DNA from: RH-AL1 sp965214415
GTDB lineage: Bacteria; Pseudomonadota; Alphaproteobacteria; Rhizobiales; Beijerinckiaceae
Direction: 5' to 3'
DNA length: 64,000 bases
Assembly (NCBI GenBank): GCA_965214415.1
Contig: CBDCBQ010000003.1
Span: 3,720,001 to 3,784,000, forward strand
Under the pieces are notes generated by a model. That model worked only from the letters and a program-made list of their open reading frames with translations, did no database searches and was not told where the DNA came from. The position numbers were made by a program, and so were the translations under genes. Positions 15,820 to 24,720 of this stretch are shown in pieces (positions within the stretch are counted from its first letter, which is position 1; each line of letters starts with the position of its first letter).

Positions 15820-16968
15820 TCAGCGTGCCTTCTTTTTAGGCCGCGCTATCACGTCCCGCACATCTCGCCTGCCTCCGGCCCAGACGACCTCTCGCGTCGT
15901 CCAGGCCCGAGCCCAGGCGGCCAACAGGACAGCATCGCGGCCGAGAAAGGCGAGCGGCGTCCAGGAGCGCACCTCCCAGCGTTTGATCGCGGTCACCGCG
16001 ATCTCGATCACGTACCAACCGACAAGCGTCGCCACCAGCCCAGCCCAGGCCGGCAGCCCGACAAGTGGCGCCGCCAGCGCTCCGGCGACGGCCGCGGGCA
16101 GGGGGCAGGCGACCGGCTCGAACGCGAAGGTGGCTGGCTCCTCGGCACGGCGGATGACCGCCCAACGGGCCTGGCGCGCGTAGACTTCGGCGAGCGTGCG
16201 CGCACCGATCTCCTGCTCGACGGTGTTCTGGGCGAAGACCGTGCGCAGGCCGATCGCCGCAAGCCCTTTGCTGAGCGCCGAATCCTCGGCGATCGTGTAG
16301 GTCATCGCCGCGACGCCTCCGGCGCGAGCGAGATCGCCGCGGCGAAAAATCATCACCTTGCCGACCCCGAAGCCCTTCCCCAGCGCCGACGCGGTGAGGA
16401 GGAGGCGCGCGTCGCGGTTGATCAGGATCGCCTCGATCGCGCCCGCGCGTGTCTCGGCGCGAACGGCGACCGGCACCGCGCAGACCATGCCGACGCCGGG
16501 GACAAAGCTGCGCAACATCACCCGCGCGGTGTCCGGCGAGAATGTGATGTTGGAATCCTTGGTGACGACGATATCGTGCGCCGCCACCGCCAGCGGCCCC
16601 GAGAGCGCGTCCAGCTTCGGGCTGACCGCGCCAATGCCCGGCGAGCGCAGCACGCGCGCCGGCACGCGGCTCCCTCCGACCATCGCGGCCATGGCATCGA
16701 GCGCGGGCGATTGCGCCTCCGCCGCGCCGACAATCACCTCGTAGTCAGGCAGATCCTGGTCGAAGGCCGAGCCCTGCGCTCGCGCGAAGCCCGGATTGAC
16801 GAGCTTGACCGGCAGCAGCAGCGAGACGGGCGGTGTTTCTCGGCTGGTCGCCCGCCGGGCTTGGATGCGCGGCTGCAACAGTGCCCCCAAAAGCGAGGCG
16901 GCGAAGGTCGCCAGCGCCGCGATCCACCACAGCGCCGCGAGTGCCGCGATCAGCGTCGAACCCGTCAA
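15820..16968 (-). CDS. Glycosyltransferase family 21-like (ceramide glucosyltransferase / HpnI type)
   Basis: 382 residues with an N-terminal membrane anchor (about 5-30) and two or three C-terminal helices (about 290-330 and 350-370), matching membrane-bound GT21 enzymes. Active-site motifs in order are KLDALSGPL near 117, the acidic-Asn pair TKDSNITF near 137, EDSALSK near 230 and the RQARW signature (Q/RXXRW) near 268. The family moves glucose or a similar sugar to ceramide or hopanoid-linked lipid. No hopanoid genes are in view, so a sphingolipid or other acceptor is possible. Start is TTG 16968 behind a GGGGGAG run. Confidence 0.82.
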   Translation of the reverse strand: MTGSTLIAALAALWWIAALATFAASLLGALLQPRIQARRATSRETPPVSLLLPVKLVNPGFARAQGSAFDQDLPDYEVIVGAAEAQSPALDAMAAMVGGSRVPARVLRSPGIGAVSPKLDALSGPLAVAAHDIVVTKDSNITFSPDTARVMLRSFVPGVGMVCAVPVAVRAETRAGAIEAILINRDARLLLTASALGKGFGVGKVMIFRRGDLARAGGVAAMTYTIAEDSALSKGLAAIGLRTVFAQNTVEQEIGARTLAEVYARQARWAVIRRAEEPATFAFEPVACPLPAAVAGALAAPLVGLPAWAGLVATLVGWYVIEIAVTAIKRWEVRSWTPLAFLGRDAVLLAAWARAWTTREVVWAGGRRDVRDVIARPKKKAR

Positions 16969-17236
16969 ACTCCCCCCGCTGAGCCGGCGTGCCAGAGGGG
17001 AAACGCCCTAACTGTTCCGCCCCGCGAAAGCGAGCGAACGCGGCGGCAGGCCGCCATTTGGTTAAGATCCTGATAGGTTCGGCAACAAAAGGTGAGCACG
17101 CCCGCCATGGTTTCGGACGGGCGCCGGCTCTAAGCCTTGTCCATCGGCTGAGCGGTAAAAGGGGTCCGGCCATCCGCCCATCAAGCAAATCCGACGGCGA
17201 TGGCCTGGTGCGATACGCCTTTCGCGGGTGTGCCGC

Positions 17237-20200
17237 ATGAGCGATCGTATCGCCGGCACCGCGCGTGGCGCGCACCGTTCCACCTCGCAGGTGCTGCGAA
17301 CCATTCCGGCATTGCCGCCGATCCTCGGCAAGACCACGCTCGCCGACAAGTACGATCTCACCAAGGACCGCGTCTTCGTGTCCGGCGCGCAGGCCGTGGT
17401 GCGCACGCTGCTCATGCAGCGCGAACTCGACCGGCGCGCGGGGCACCGCACGGCCGGCTTCGTCTCCGGCTACCGCGGCTCGCCGCTCGGCCGGCTCGAC
17501 TCGCAACTCGGCGGTGCCAAGACCTTGCTCGATGCCGCCGACATCAAGTTCGAGCCGGGCCTCAACGAGGATCTCGCCGCCACCGCGATCTGGGGCGCGC
17601 AGCAGGCCGAGATGCGCGGCGAGGGTCGCTACGAGGGCGTGTTCTCGCTCTGGTACGGCAAGGGCCCCGGCGTCGACCGTTCCGGCGACGTGCTGCGGCA
17701 CGCCAATCTGGCGGGCACCTCGCCGCTCGGCGGCGTCATCGCGCTGATGGGCGACGACCACATCGCCGAGTCGTCCTCCACCGCGCACCAGAGCGAGTTC
17801 ATCTTCGCCGACATGATGATGCCGATCCTGTCGCCGGCCGGCGTGCAGGAGATCGTCGATTATGGGCTGATGGGCATCGCCATGAGCCGGTACACCGGCA
17901 CCTGGACCGGCATCAAATGCGTCAAGGATACGGTTGAATCGACCGCCTCGATCGACGCCCCGATGGAGCGGCTGCTGCCGGTGCTCCCGAGCGATTTCGC
18001 GATGCCGCCGGGCGGCCTCAACATCCGGCCGCGCGATGTGATCCTCGACCAGGATCTGCGCCTCACCCGCCACAAGCACGCGGCGATCCTCGCCTTCCTG
18101 CGGGCGAACAGGCTCAACGCGACGATCCTGTCGGGCGGCACCAAGGCCCGGCTCGGGATCGTCTCGACGGGCAAGGCCTATCTCGACACGCGCCAGGCGC
18201 TCGACGTGCTCGGCATCGACGAGGTCAAGGCCGCCGCCTACGGGCTGCGCCTCTACAAGCTCGCGTGTCCGTGGCCGGTCGAGCCCGAGGGCCTGCGCGC
18301 CTTCGCGAGCGGCCTCGAGACGATCATGGTCGTCGAGGAGAAGCGCGGCCTGATCGAGACGCAGGTGCGCGAGCAGCTCTACGACCTCGCCCAGCGCCCG
18401 ACCTGCATCGGCAAGAAGGACGAGACCGGCGCGTCGCTGTTTCCGCCGCATGGCGCGCTCGACACCAACGACATCGCGATCGCGATCGGCCGCCGCATCT
18501 TGCGCTACGCTCCGAGCGAGGAACTCGCCGGCCGGGTCGCCCGGCTTGAGGCGGCGCAGGCCCGCGCGGCGATCCTTGTCGATGGCGGCGCGCGCACGCC
18601 GTACTTCTGTTCGGGCTGCCCGCACAATTCCTCGACCAAGGTGCCCGAGGGCGCCCGCGCCTATGCCGGCATCGGCTGCCACTACATGGTCCAGAACATG
18701 GACCGCGGCACCGAGGGCTTCACGCAGATGGGCGGCGAGGGCGCCAACTGGATCGGCGAGGCACAGTTCTCGACCCGCGACCACGTTTTCCAGAACCTCG
18801 GTGACGGCACCTACAATCACTCCGGCACGCTGGCGATCCGCTGGGCCGTCGCCGCGAACACCAACATCACCTACAAGATCCTCTTCAACGACGCGGTCGC
18901 GATGACCGGCGGCCAGGCGCTCGAGGGTGGCCTGACGGTCGATCGCATCGCCGCGCAATGCGCCGCCGAGGGCGTCGCGCAAATCGCGATCGTCGCCGAC
19001 GACGTCGAGAAATACCCCAAGAACCTGCGCTGGCCGGCCGGCACCACCGTCGACGGGCGCGAGAATCTCGACGCCGTGCAGAAGCGGCTCGCGATCGTGC
19101 CGGGCACGACGATCCTGATCTACGATCAGGCCTGCGCCTCGATGAAGCGCCACCGCCGCAAGAAGGGCCTCGTGCCCGAGCCGGACGTCCGCGTCATCAT
19201 CAACGAGGCGGTCTGCGAAGGCTGCGGCGATTGCGGCAAGGCGTCGAACTGCGTGTCGGTGCAGCCGATCGAGACCGAACTTGGCCGCAAGCGCGTGATC
19301 GACCAGACCGCCTGCAACCGCGATCTCACCTGCGTGTCGGGCTTCTGCCCTGCGATCGTTACCGTCAGGGGCGCCAAGCCGCGCAAGGCAGCGCCGACGG
19401 CGATGGACGGCCTGACCGCGCTGCCGCCGCGCGCGGCGCCGGCCCCGCTCGGCGCCCGGCCCTACGCGATGATCGTCGCCGGCACTGGCGGCACGGGCGT
19501 CGTCACGCTCGGCGCGATCCTCGGCATGGCCGCCCACCTCGAGGGCAAGGGTGTCGGCATCATGGACATGGCCGGCCTCGCCCAGAAGGGCGGCGTTGTC
19601 CTCAGCCACATCAAGCTGGCCGAGCGGCCGGCCGACATAACCGCGATCCGCGTCGCCGCCTGGGAGGCAGACCTCGTGCTCGGGTGCGATCTCGTCGCCG
19701 CCGGATCGCGCAAGGTGATCGGCGCCATGCGCACGAACGAGACCGCGCTGATCGTCAACTCCGCCACGCTCTTCCCGGGCGAGATCACCCGCAAGCCGGA
19801 CTACGATCTTCCGACCGCCCACCTGAAGAAGAGCCTGCGCGAGGCGGCCGGGCCGAGCGCGCATTTCGTCGACGCGACGACCGCCGCGACCGCGTTGCTC
19901 GGCACCTCGCTCGCCGCCAACATGTTCATGCTGGGGTACGCCTGGCAGGCGGGCCACGTGCCGCTCGGCGAGGGCTCGATCCTGCGGGCGATCGTCCTGA
20001 ATGGCGAGGCGGTGACGATGAACCGCGACGCCTTCATGCTCGGCCGTCGTGCGCATGCCTATCCCAAGGAGGTCGCGACGATGGTCGCCGCGGCATCGCC
20101 GGCCGCCCGTCGCGAGGCGCCAGCCCGCACGCTCGAGGAGATCGTCGCCCGGCGCGTCCGCTATCTCACCGCCTACCAGAACGCGGCCTATGCCGCGCGC

Positions 20201-20785
20201 TATCGCGCGCTCGTCGATCGGGCAGCCGCCGCCGAGCGCACCCATGCGCAGGGCACGACCAAGCTCGCCGAAGCCGTCGCCAAGGGTTATTTCAAGCTGC
20301 TCGCGATCAAGGACGAGTACGAGGTCGCGCGGCTTTATTCGGACGGCGCCTTCGCCAAGCAGGTTCGCGACAATTTCGAAGGTGACCTCGCGGTCAACTA
20401 CCATCTCGCGCCGCCGGTCTTCACTCGCCGCGACAAGGACGGCGTCCCCGCGAAGACCAAGTTCGGCCCGTGGATGGGGCTGCTGTTTCCGCTTATCGCC
20501 AAAGGCAAGCTGCTGCGCGGCACCGCGCTCGACCCGTTTGGACGGACCGACGAGCGGCGCACGGAGCGCGCATCAATCGCCGAATACGAGACGCTCGTCG
20601 GCGAGCTGTTCGCCGCGCTGGCCCCCGAAAATCTCGACACGGCCGTCGCTCTCGCGGCGCTGCCGCAAACGATCCGCGGCTTCGGCCATGTGAGAGAGCA
20701 GAGCCGGCTGGCCGCCAAAGTCGAGGAGGCCAAGCTCGTGGCCGCGTGGCGTGCCGTGGCGCCGGTTCGGCTTGCCGCGGAATGA
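17237..20785 (+). CDS. Indolepyruvate ferredoxin oxidoreductase, fused alpha-beta chain
   Basis: A 1182-residue single-chain enzyme that decarboxylates aryl pyruvates (and possibly other 2-oxoacids) to acyl-CoA while reducing ferredoxin. Order of domains: pyrimidine-binding TPP domain at the N-terminus (SGYRGSPLGRLD near 75), TPP/Mg2+ domain (FNDAVAMTGGQALEGG near 550), ferredoxin-like cysteines CEGCGDCGKASNC at about 660 plus CNRDLTCVSGFC, then the gamma/beta domain with a GTGGTGVVTLGAI loop near 750. This fused form is typical of alphaproteobacteria. ATG 17237 is preferred over GTG 17228. The stop overlaps the next start (ATGA), so it is likely transcribed with the two TonB-like genes. The gap 16969-17236 shows no supported gene. 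Confidence 0.94.
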   Translation: MSDRIAGTARGAHRSTSQVLRTIPALPPILGKTTLADKYDLTKDRVFVSGAQAVVRTLLMQRELDRRAGHRTAGFVSGYRGSPLGRLDSQLGGAKTLLDAADIKFEPGLNEDLAATAIWGAQQAEMRGEGRYEGVFSLWYGKGPGVDRSGDVLRHANLAGTSPLGGVIALMGDDHIAESSSTAHQSEFIFADMMMPILSPAGVQEIVDYGLMGIAMSRYTGTWTGIKCVKDTVESTASIDAPMERLLPVLPSDFAMPPGGLNIRPRDVILDQDLRLTRHKHAAILAFLRANRLNATILSGGTKARLGIVSTGKAYLDTRQALDVLGIDEVKAAAYGLRLYKLACPWPVEPEGLRAFASGLETIMVVEEKRGLIETQVREQLYDLAQRPTCIGKKDETGASLFPPHGALDTNDIAIAIGRRILRYAPSEELAGRVARLEAAQARAAILVDGGARTPYFCSGCPHNSSTKVPEGARAYAGIGCHYMVQNMDRGTEGFTQMGGEGANWIGEAQFSTRDHVFQNLGDGTYNHSGTLAIRWAVAANTNITYKILFNDAVAMTGGQALEGGLTVDRIAAQCAAEGVAQIAIVADDVEKYPKNLRWPAGTTVDGRENLDAVQKRLAIVPGTTILIYDQACASMKRHRRKKGLVPEPDVRVIINEAVCEGCGDCGKASNCVSVQPIETELGRKRVIDQTACNRDLTCVSGFCPAIVTVRGAKPRKAAPTAMDGLTALPPRAAPAPLGARPYAMIVAGTGGTGVVTLGAILGMAAHLEGKGVGIMDMAGLAQKGGVVLSHIKLAERPADITAIRVAAWEADLVLGCDLVAAGSRKVIGAMRTNETALIVNSATLFPGEITRKPDYDLPTAHLKKSLREAAGPSAHFVDATTAATALLGTSLAANMFMLGYAWQAGHVPLGEGSILRAIVLNGEAVTMNRDAFMLGRRAHAYPKEVATMVAAASPAARREAPARTLEEIVARRVRYLTAYQNAAYAARYRALVDRAAAAERTHAQGTTKLAEAVAKGYFKLLAIKDEYEVARLYSDGAFAKQVRDNFEGDLAVNYHLAPPVFTRRDKDGVPAKTKFGPWMGLLFPLIAKGKLLRGTALDPFGRTDERRTERASIAEYETLVGELFAALAPENLDTAVALAALPQTIRGFGHVREQSRLAAKVEEAKLVAAWRAVAPVRLAAE

Positions 20786-21672
20786 GCACCGACGCGATCC
20801 GGTTGCGTCGCGACGAGCGCTGGCTCGACGGAATCCGGCCGTCGCGCCGGTTTTCGTCGACGATGGCGCTGATCGCGCTGGCCTCGATCTTCGGGCATGC
20901 TTTGGTCGTCGGCACGGCATTTGTGTCCGGTGGCGGCGAGGCGGCGCGACACTCGGAAGTCTCCGTCGAGCTGGTCGCCGAAATCCCCAGGACCGAGGCG
21001 CCCAAGGCGAAGCGGCCGGACCCGACAAAGGTCGCCAGGGTTGCGACGGCGACCCCCAAGACAGAGCCTGTTGAGCCGAAAACCGCCAGGCCGGATGCGC
21101 CGAAGCCCGAGGCGCGCGTACCAGACCATCGCAAAATGGAAGTCGCCAAGCACGAGGCCGCCAGGCCCATGCCGAAACGCGAGCCGCCGGCGGCTCCAAA
21201 GCTCGAGGCGGAAGAGCAAAAACTCTCCTCGCTGCAGAAGGAGCTGGACTCGCTCCGAGCCGAGCAGGCCGCGCTCGCCGCGGAGCGGGCGGCCGCCGCG
21301 CCGCGGTCGGTCGGGTTGCGCGACGCTGGGCTCGGCCCGTTGCCGGACTCGTTCCAGGCGGTCGCGCTGCCCGCCGCGGGCGAGGGTGATGGCGAGGCGG
21401 TCGGCTACAAGGACATCGTGTTCAGCGCGCTCGCCAAGGCCAAGGGGATCGGCGCACGCGAAGGCCTGCCCGGGAGCGCCGGCGTGCATTTCGAGGTCGA
21501 CGCCGCGGGACGCCTGCTGAGCGTCGAGCTTATCGCCAAAAGCGGTGTGCCCGCGCTCGACGCGGAGGCGCTCGATATCGTCCGCCGCGCCGCGCCGTTC
21601 CCGCCGCCGCCGCAGGGCGCGCAACGCAGCTTCGACGCCAACGTCAACTTCGTGAGCGAAGCCGCGCGATGA
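20782..21672 (+). CDS. TonB-family protein (first of two in tandem)
   Basis: 296 residues: a short cytoplasmic tail, one membrane helix at about residues 29-48, a Pro/Lys-rich periplasmic spacer (about 65-150), a short coiled coil (KLSSLQKELDSLRAEQAALAAE near 155-178), then a TonB C-terminal domain. The last shows VHFEVDAAGRLLSVELI and the APFPPPP motif near the end. TonB proteins transmit proton-motive force to outer membrane receptors. No exbB/exbD or receptor gene is adjacent. Start overlaps the oxidoreductase stop, and the stop overlaps the second TonB-like gene, both by four bases. Confidence 0.85.
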   Translation: MSTDAIRLRRDERWLDGIRPSRRFSSTMALIALASIFGHALVVGTAFVSGGGEAARHSEVSVELVAEIPRTEAPKAKRPDPTKVARVATATPKTEPVEPKTARPDAPKPEARVPDHRKMEVAKHEAARPMPKREPPAAPKLEAEEQKLSSLQKELDSLRAEQAALAAERAAAAPRSVGLRDAGLGPLPDSFQAVALPAAGEGDGEAVGYKDIVFSALAKAKGIGAREGLPGSAGVHFEVDAAGRLLSVELIAKSGVPALDAEALDIVRRAAPFPPPPQGAQRSFDANVNFVSEAAR

Positions 21673-22430
21673 GCGCGATCGTCGCGCCGTCCGTCGGCGC
21701 GCGCCAGCGTGCCTGGCTGCGCGCGGCCAGGCGTGGGGTGGCGGCGCGGCTCCGCGTCGAGCGACCTCGCGAACCGTTCGATGACGACTTCGCCCGCGTG
21801 ATGGCCGAAGCGCCGCAGGCCGTGCCCCGGCTGCCGATCCCCCGCGACGCGGCGTTCCGCCACCTCGTCGTTGCCGCCCTGATCCTTCACGCGGCGCTCA
21901 TCCTCGCGTTCCTCTGGCCGGACGCCACACCGGCGGCGCCGCCGCACGAGATCAGTGTCGAGCTTGTATCAGCGGTGCCGCAACGGCCGGCGCCCAAGCA
22001 GGTGCCCAAGCCAAACGTGCCCCCGCCGGCGCCGAAGCCTTCGCCAAGCAAATCCGCCGCGCATCGCACTCCGCCTCGGCCCGAGCCTGCCCGAGCGCCG
22101 GACAAGCCGAGCCCGATGCCGGTGCGGGCACTTCCCGCCGCCGCCGACGATGGCGGCGATGCCGTCGCTTATCCGCAGCTCGTGCTGAGCAAGCTCGCCA
22201 GGGCCAAGAAGGAAGGCCGCTTCGTCGAGGTGCCGGGCCACGCGGGGGTCGCCTTCAAGCTGAAGGACGACGGTAACCTCGCCAGCGTCAAGCTGGTCAG
22301 CCCGAGCGGCGACCCCTCGCTCGACATCGAGGCTGTGGCGATGATCAAGCGCGCCGCGCCGTTCCCGCCGCCGCCCCTTGGCGGACGCCGCGATTACGCG
22401 ATCACGCTGGTGTTTTCGGCCCACCCGTAG
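21669..22430 (+). CDS. TonB-family protein (second of two in tandem)
   Basis: 253 residues with a long N-terminal cytoplasmic segment (1-64), one membrane helix (66-84, HLVVAALILHAALILAFLW), a Pro/Lys-rich spacer (about 105-150) and a TonB C-terminal domain (about 165-253). That domain ends in the same APFPPPP element as the preceding gene. The two C-terminal domains are clearly related to each other, so this pair arose by duplication and then diverged in the spacer. It is the third gene of a coupled run after the oxidoreductase. Confidence 0.84.
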   Translation: MSAIVAPSVGARQRAWLRAARRGVAARLRVERPREPFDDDFARVMAEAPQAVPRLPIPRDAAFRHLVVAALILHAALILAFLWPDATPAAPPHEISVELVSAVPQRPAPKQVPKPNVPPPAPKPSPSKSAAHRTPPRPEPARAPDKPSPMPVRALPAAADDGGDAVAYPQLVLSKLARAKKEGRFVEVPGHAGVAFKLKDDGNLASVKLVSPSGDPSLDIEAVAMIKRAAPFPPPPLGGRRDYAITLVFSAHP

Positions 22431-22514
22431 CGGCGGGGCGCCGTATGCCGCGCCGGCCCTCCGCGCCGGAACGGAGCCTGCGAAAGCCTCCGATGGCACT
22501 TGCCTTGCTCGCGA

Positions 22515-22520
22515 TATAAT
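22515..22520 (+). promoter_or_regulatory. Putative -10 element for cynS
   Basis: A perfect TATAAT lies 52 bases before the cyanase start, in an otherwise GC-rich gap. The -35 region at the expected distance (GATGGC) is poor, so an activator may be needed. A strong ribosome site, AAGGAGA, precedes the cynS ATG by six bases. Confidence 0.4.
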
Positions 22521-22571
22521 CGCTTGAAACGCCAGCGGCGCCGTCCGCGTCCATCGTGAAGGAGATCCGAT

Positions 22572-23054
22572 ATGAAGCGAGCCGACCTCACCGAGAAGCT
22601 CCTCGACATCAAGCGCGAGAAGAACTGGACCTGGAAGTACATCACGACCGAGATCGGCGGCATGTCCGAAGTGCTCGTCGTCGGCGCGCTGCTCGGCCAG
22701 ATGAAGCTGACGAAGCCGCTGTGCGAGAAGGCCGGCGAGCTGTTCGGCCTCAGCGAGCCCGAGAAGCGGATGCTGAACGAGGTGCCGATGCGCGGCATCC
22801 CGATGCCACCGACCGATCCGCTGATCTATCGCTTCTACGAGCTCGTGATGATCAACGGGCCGGCCTGGAAGGCGCTGATCGAGGAGGAGTTCGGCGACGG
22901 CATCATGTCGGCGATCGACCTCGAGCTCGAGATGTCACGCCTAGCCGACCCCAAGGGTGATCGCGTCAAGATGACGATGCACGGCAAGTTTTTGCCGTAC
23001 AAGTATTACGGCGCGACTGGCAACCATCAGCAGCTGGGTTTCAAGGAGGAATAG
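22572..23054 (+). CDS. cynS: Cyanase (cyanate hydratase)
   Basis: The 160-residue enzyme converts cyanate and bicarbonate to ammonia and two CO2, which detoxifies cyanate and supplies nitrogen. The catalytic triad of the family is in place: R87 and E90 in IYRFYE and S113 in IMSAIDLELEM, equivalent to R96/E99/S122 of E. coli CynS. The N-terminal ~75 residues form the helical DNA-binding-like domain and the rest the decamer-forming catalytic domain. The ribosome site is strong. No cynR or cynT is adjacent. Confidence 0.97.
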   Translation: MKRADLTEKLLDIKREKNWTWKYITTEIGGMSEVLVVGALLGQMKLTKPLCEKAGELFGLSEPEKRMLNEVPMRGIPMPPTDPLIYRFYELVMINGPAWKALIEEEFGDGIMSAIDLELEMSRLADPKGDRVKMTMHGKFLPYKYYGATGNHQQLGFKEE

Positions 23055-23099
23055 GGCGCTTTCTGCAGGGCGCTGCAGTATCCGTCAGATTGAAAATGG

Positions 23100-23124
23100 C
23101 CGGTCCCAAAAAAATGCGGACCGG
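23100..23124. terminator. Possible bidirectional terminator hairpin between cynS and the lipase gene
   Basis: A perfect 7-bp stem (CCGGTCC at 23100-23106, GGACCGG at 23118-23124) encloses an A-rich 11-base loop. It is followed by AAAA on the + strand and CCATTTTC on the - strand, and lies between two convergent stops. The loop is larger than in strong terminators, so this is tentative. Confidence 0.4.
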
Positions 23125-23140
23125 AAAATACTTCATGCAG

Positions 23141-24400
23141 CTACATGCTACGGCTCAGCCTGCCGGCGATCAAAACGGCATGACGTCTCGCGGCAGCACC
23201 AGTCGGATTTTCCTCGGACGCCACAGAACTCGGCAACGGCTGCGGCGGAATCACACCAAAGTACTTGATGTACTGATCCATGTGACAACGATCGACATAG
23301 TCCGCGAAGACCTCGACCGAGGTCATCGGCCTCTCGGGATAATAATGTTGCATTGCGGTCCAAATTGGCGGGTACGACCATGATCCGCTTGTCGTATAAT
23401 CCCAATACCCCCATGTTCCTTTAAACAGAAGGTGGGTGATGTGGACGTAGCCAGCGCCGGCCGCGGCTTGCGCTGCCGAAAGGGCGACGTTAGCCAACGT
23501 TGTTCCGATCTGTGGGCTTAGAGCGCCGTAGATCGAATGGTAATACATAAGCGGATATTTGATTATTATATTTGGCGAGACGACAGAGCCGAAATTATTC
23601 CAGGCATACGGGACAATGTCTTGCTCGTTTGCGTAGTCTACGTTCCAAGACGCGTAGGGTACGAAACCCGTGGGTATGCTTTTGTAGGCGGTGTCATAGA
23701 CATTCGTCCAGGCGAGGTTGCCCGGTGTCGCGCCAGCCGTCGGCAACACCAGGACCTTGCCCCATCCGCTGGACGCTGGGGATGGGTATAAGGTCAACGC
23801 AAGCGCTGGCGTCAGCGCTCCGGCGAGGCTGTGACCTGTGAAGATCAGTGTGGCATCGGTGCTTCTGACGGACGCCAAGTAGGATTTCAAAGTCCCCTTG
23901 ACGGGGTCGACCATCGACGACGCGGTCAGGAGATTGCTTACGCCGTAGGCCGTCGCCCCCGACACAGCCGGCCCCGTCGGTGGCGTCTTGTTGTTTGGAT
24001 TGACATATGGAAGCATCAGCGGCCAGGACGCCATGTTCTGCCAATACACGTCGCCGTCTTCTTGAAGCCAATCTTGTACAGATAGAAAGTTGGTGGGCGC
24101 GGCCGCCACGACGTAGGTTTTTTGCGAGGGGCTGTAGGCAACATACATTGCATTTGTCGCGTAGTCGTACGGTTGTGACTCGAGAAATACGCAGGGTCCC
24201 CATACGACGCGCCAGTCTCCGCCGACAAGCTGAGATTTGAACTGCGGGAAGAATCCCGGAAACGGCTTGTTCGAGATCTGTCCGCCATTCAGAAACGTCG
24301 CAAGCAGCCCAGTGAGGTACGCCTGCGTGCCACTAACGCCCGCAACACCATTCGCCGCTTGGTTCATCAAAAAGACCGACTGTACAATATTGTACGGCAT
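23141..24400 (-). CDS. Lipase family protein (class 3-like alpha/beta hydrolase)
   Basis: About 419 residues from ATG 24400, which has GGGGA six bases upstream. The nucleophile elbow GHSLAGAL has the serine at 191, preceded by a strand TDATLIFTG, as in class 3 lipases. A DYANEQDIVPYAWN segment near 250 could supply the acidic residue, and histidines follow downstream (YYHSIYG, YVHITHL). There is no obvious signal peptide. Base composition is visibly AT-richer than the surroundings, with runs such as TATTATATTTGG, and codon use is less GC3-biased, so horizontal acquisition is likely. The natural substrate is unknown. Confidence 0.78.
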   Translation of the reverse strand: MPYNIVQSVFLMNQAANGVAGVSGTQAYLTGLLATFLNGGQISNKPFPGFFPQFKSQLVGGDWRVVWGPCVFLESQPYDYATNAMYVAYSPSQKTYVVAAAPTNFLSVQDWLQEDGDVYWQNMASWPLMLPYVNPNNKTPPTGPAVSGATAYGVSNLLTASSMVDPVKGTLKSYLASVRSTDATLIFTGHSLAGALTPALALTLYPSPASSGWGKVLVLPTAGATPGNLAWTNVYDTAYKSIPTGFVPYASWNVDYANEQDIVPYAWNNFGSVVSPNIIIKYPLMYYHSIYGALSPQIGTTLANVALSAAQAAAGAGYVHITHLLFKGTWGYWDYTTSGSWSYPPIWTAMQHYYPERPMTSVEVFADYVDRCHMDQYIKYFGVIPPQPLPSSVASEENPTGAAARRHAVLIAGRLSRSM

Positions 24401-24567
24401 CTCAAATCCCCAAGCGCAATTGCAACAGCCGTAGAAGACCACAACGTATGCAATTTCGCAACCCAGGATTGGGACTTTTTCTTATCGCAATCCGCATCCA
24501 CGTGCGCTCGCAAGGGGTCCGCTCTCGAACAAATAAGGAGTGCTAGGCGTCGCCGCGCGACAAGCGC

Positions 24568-24715
24568 TACTCCTCGTCCCGCAGACCGGCACGCCGGTGA
24601 TCATGCGCCCGCTCGAATGAGCAAGGTCTCGCACTTGTCGGTATGGCATGCCGGGCCCTCCTTCTCAATCCGCTCGATCAGCAAGGCGGCCTGGCGGCAG
24701 CCCGCGACGACCGGC
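24568..24715 (-). pseudogene. Decayed copy of the ftsK 3' end (gamma domain remnant)
   Basis: Read on the minus strand this segment gives AALLIERIEKEG, then ACHTDK, then a stop. That parallels AASLIERMEKDG and ASHTGK at the C-terminus of the intact FtsK encoded 500 bases away (25075-25220). At DNA level the shared blocks include CGCTCGATCAGC, CCGGCACGCCG and TGCGCCCGC/ACGCGCCCGC in the same order and orientation. Small gaps and substitutions break the frame. It must be either a tandem-duplicated ftsK end or the scar of recombination with another ftsK. The rest of 24401-24567 shows no recognisable gene. Confidence 0.7.
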
Positions 24716-24720
24716 AGCAA

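Noticed and set aside
16745..20404. A 1,219-codon open frame antisense to the indolepyruvate oxidoreductase gene
   Set aside because: It mirrors GC-rich codon structure, is rich in Arg/Asp/His with no recognisable domain, and the sense strand encodes a complete conserved enzyme.
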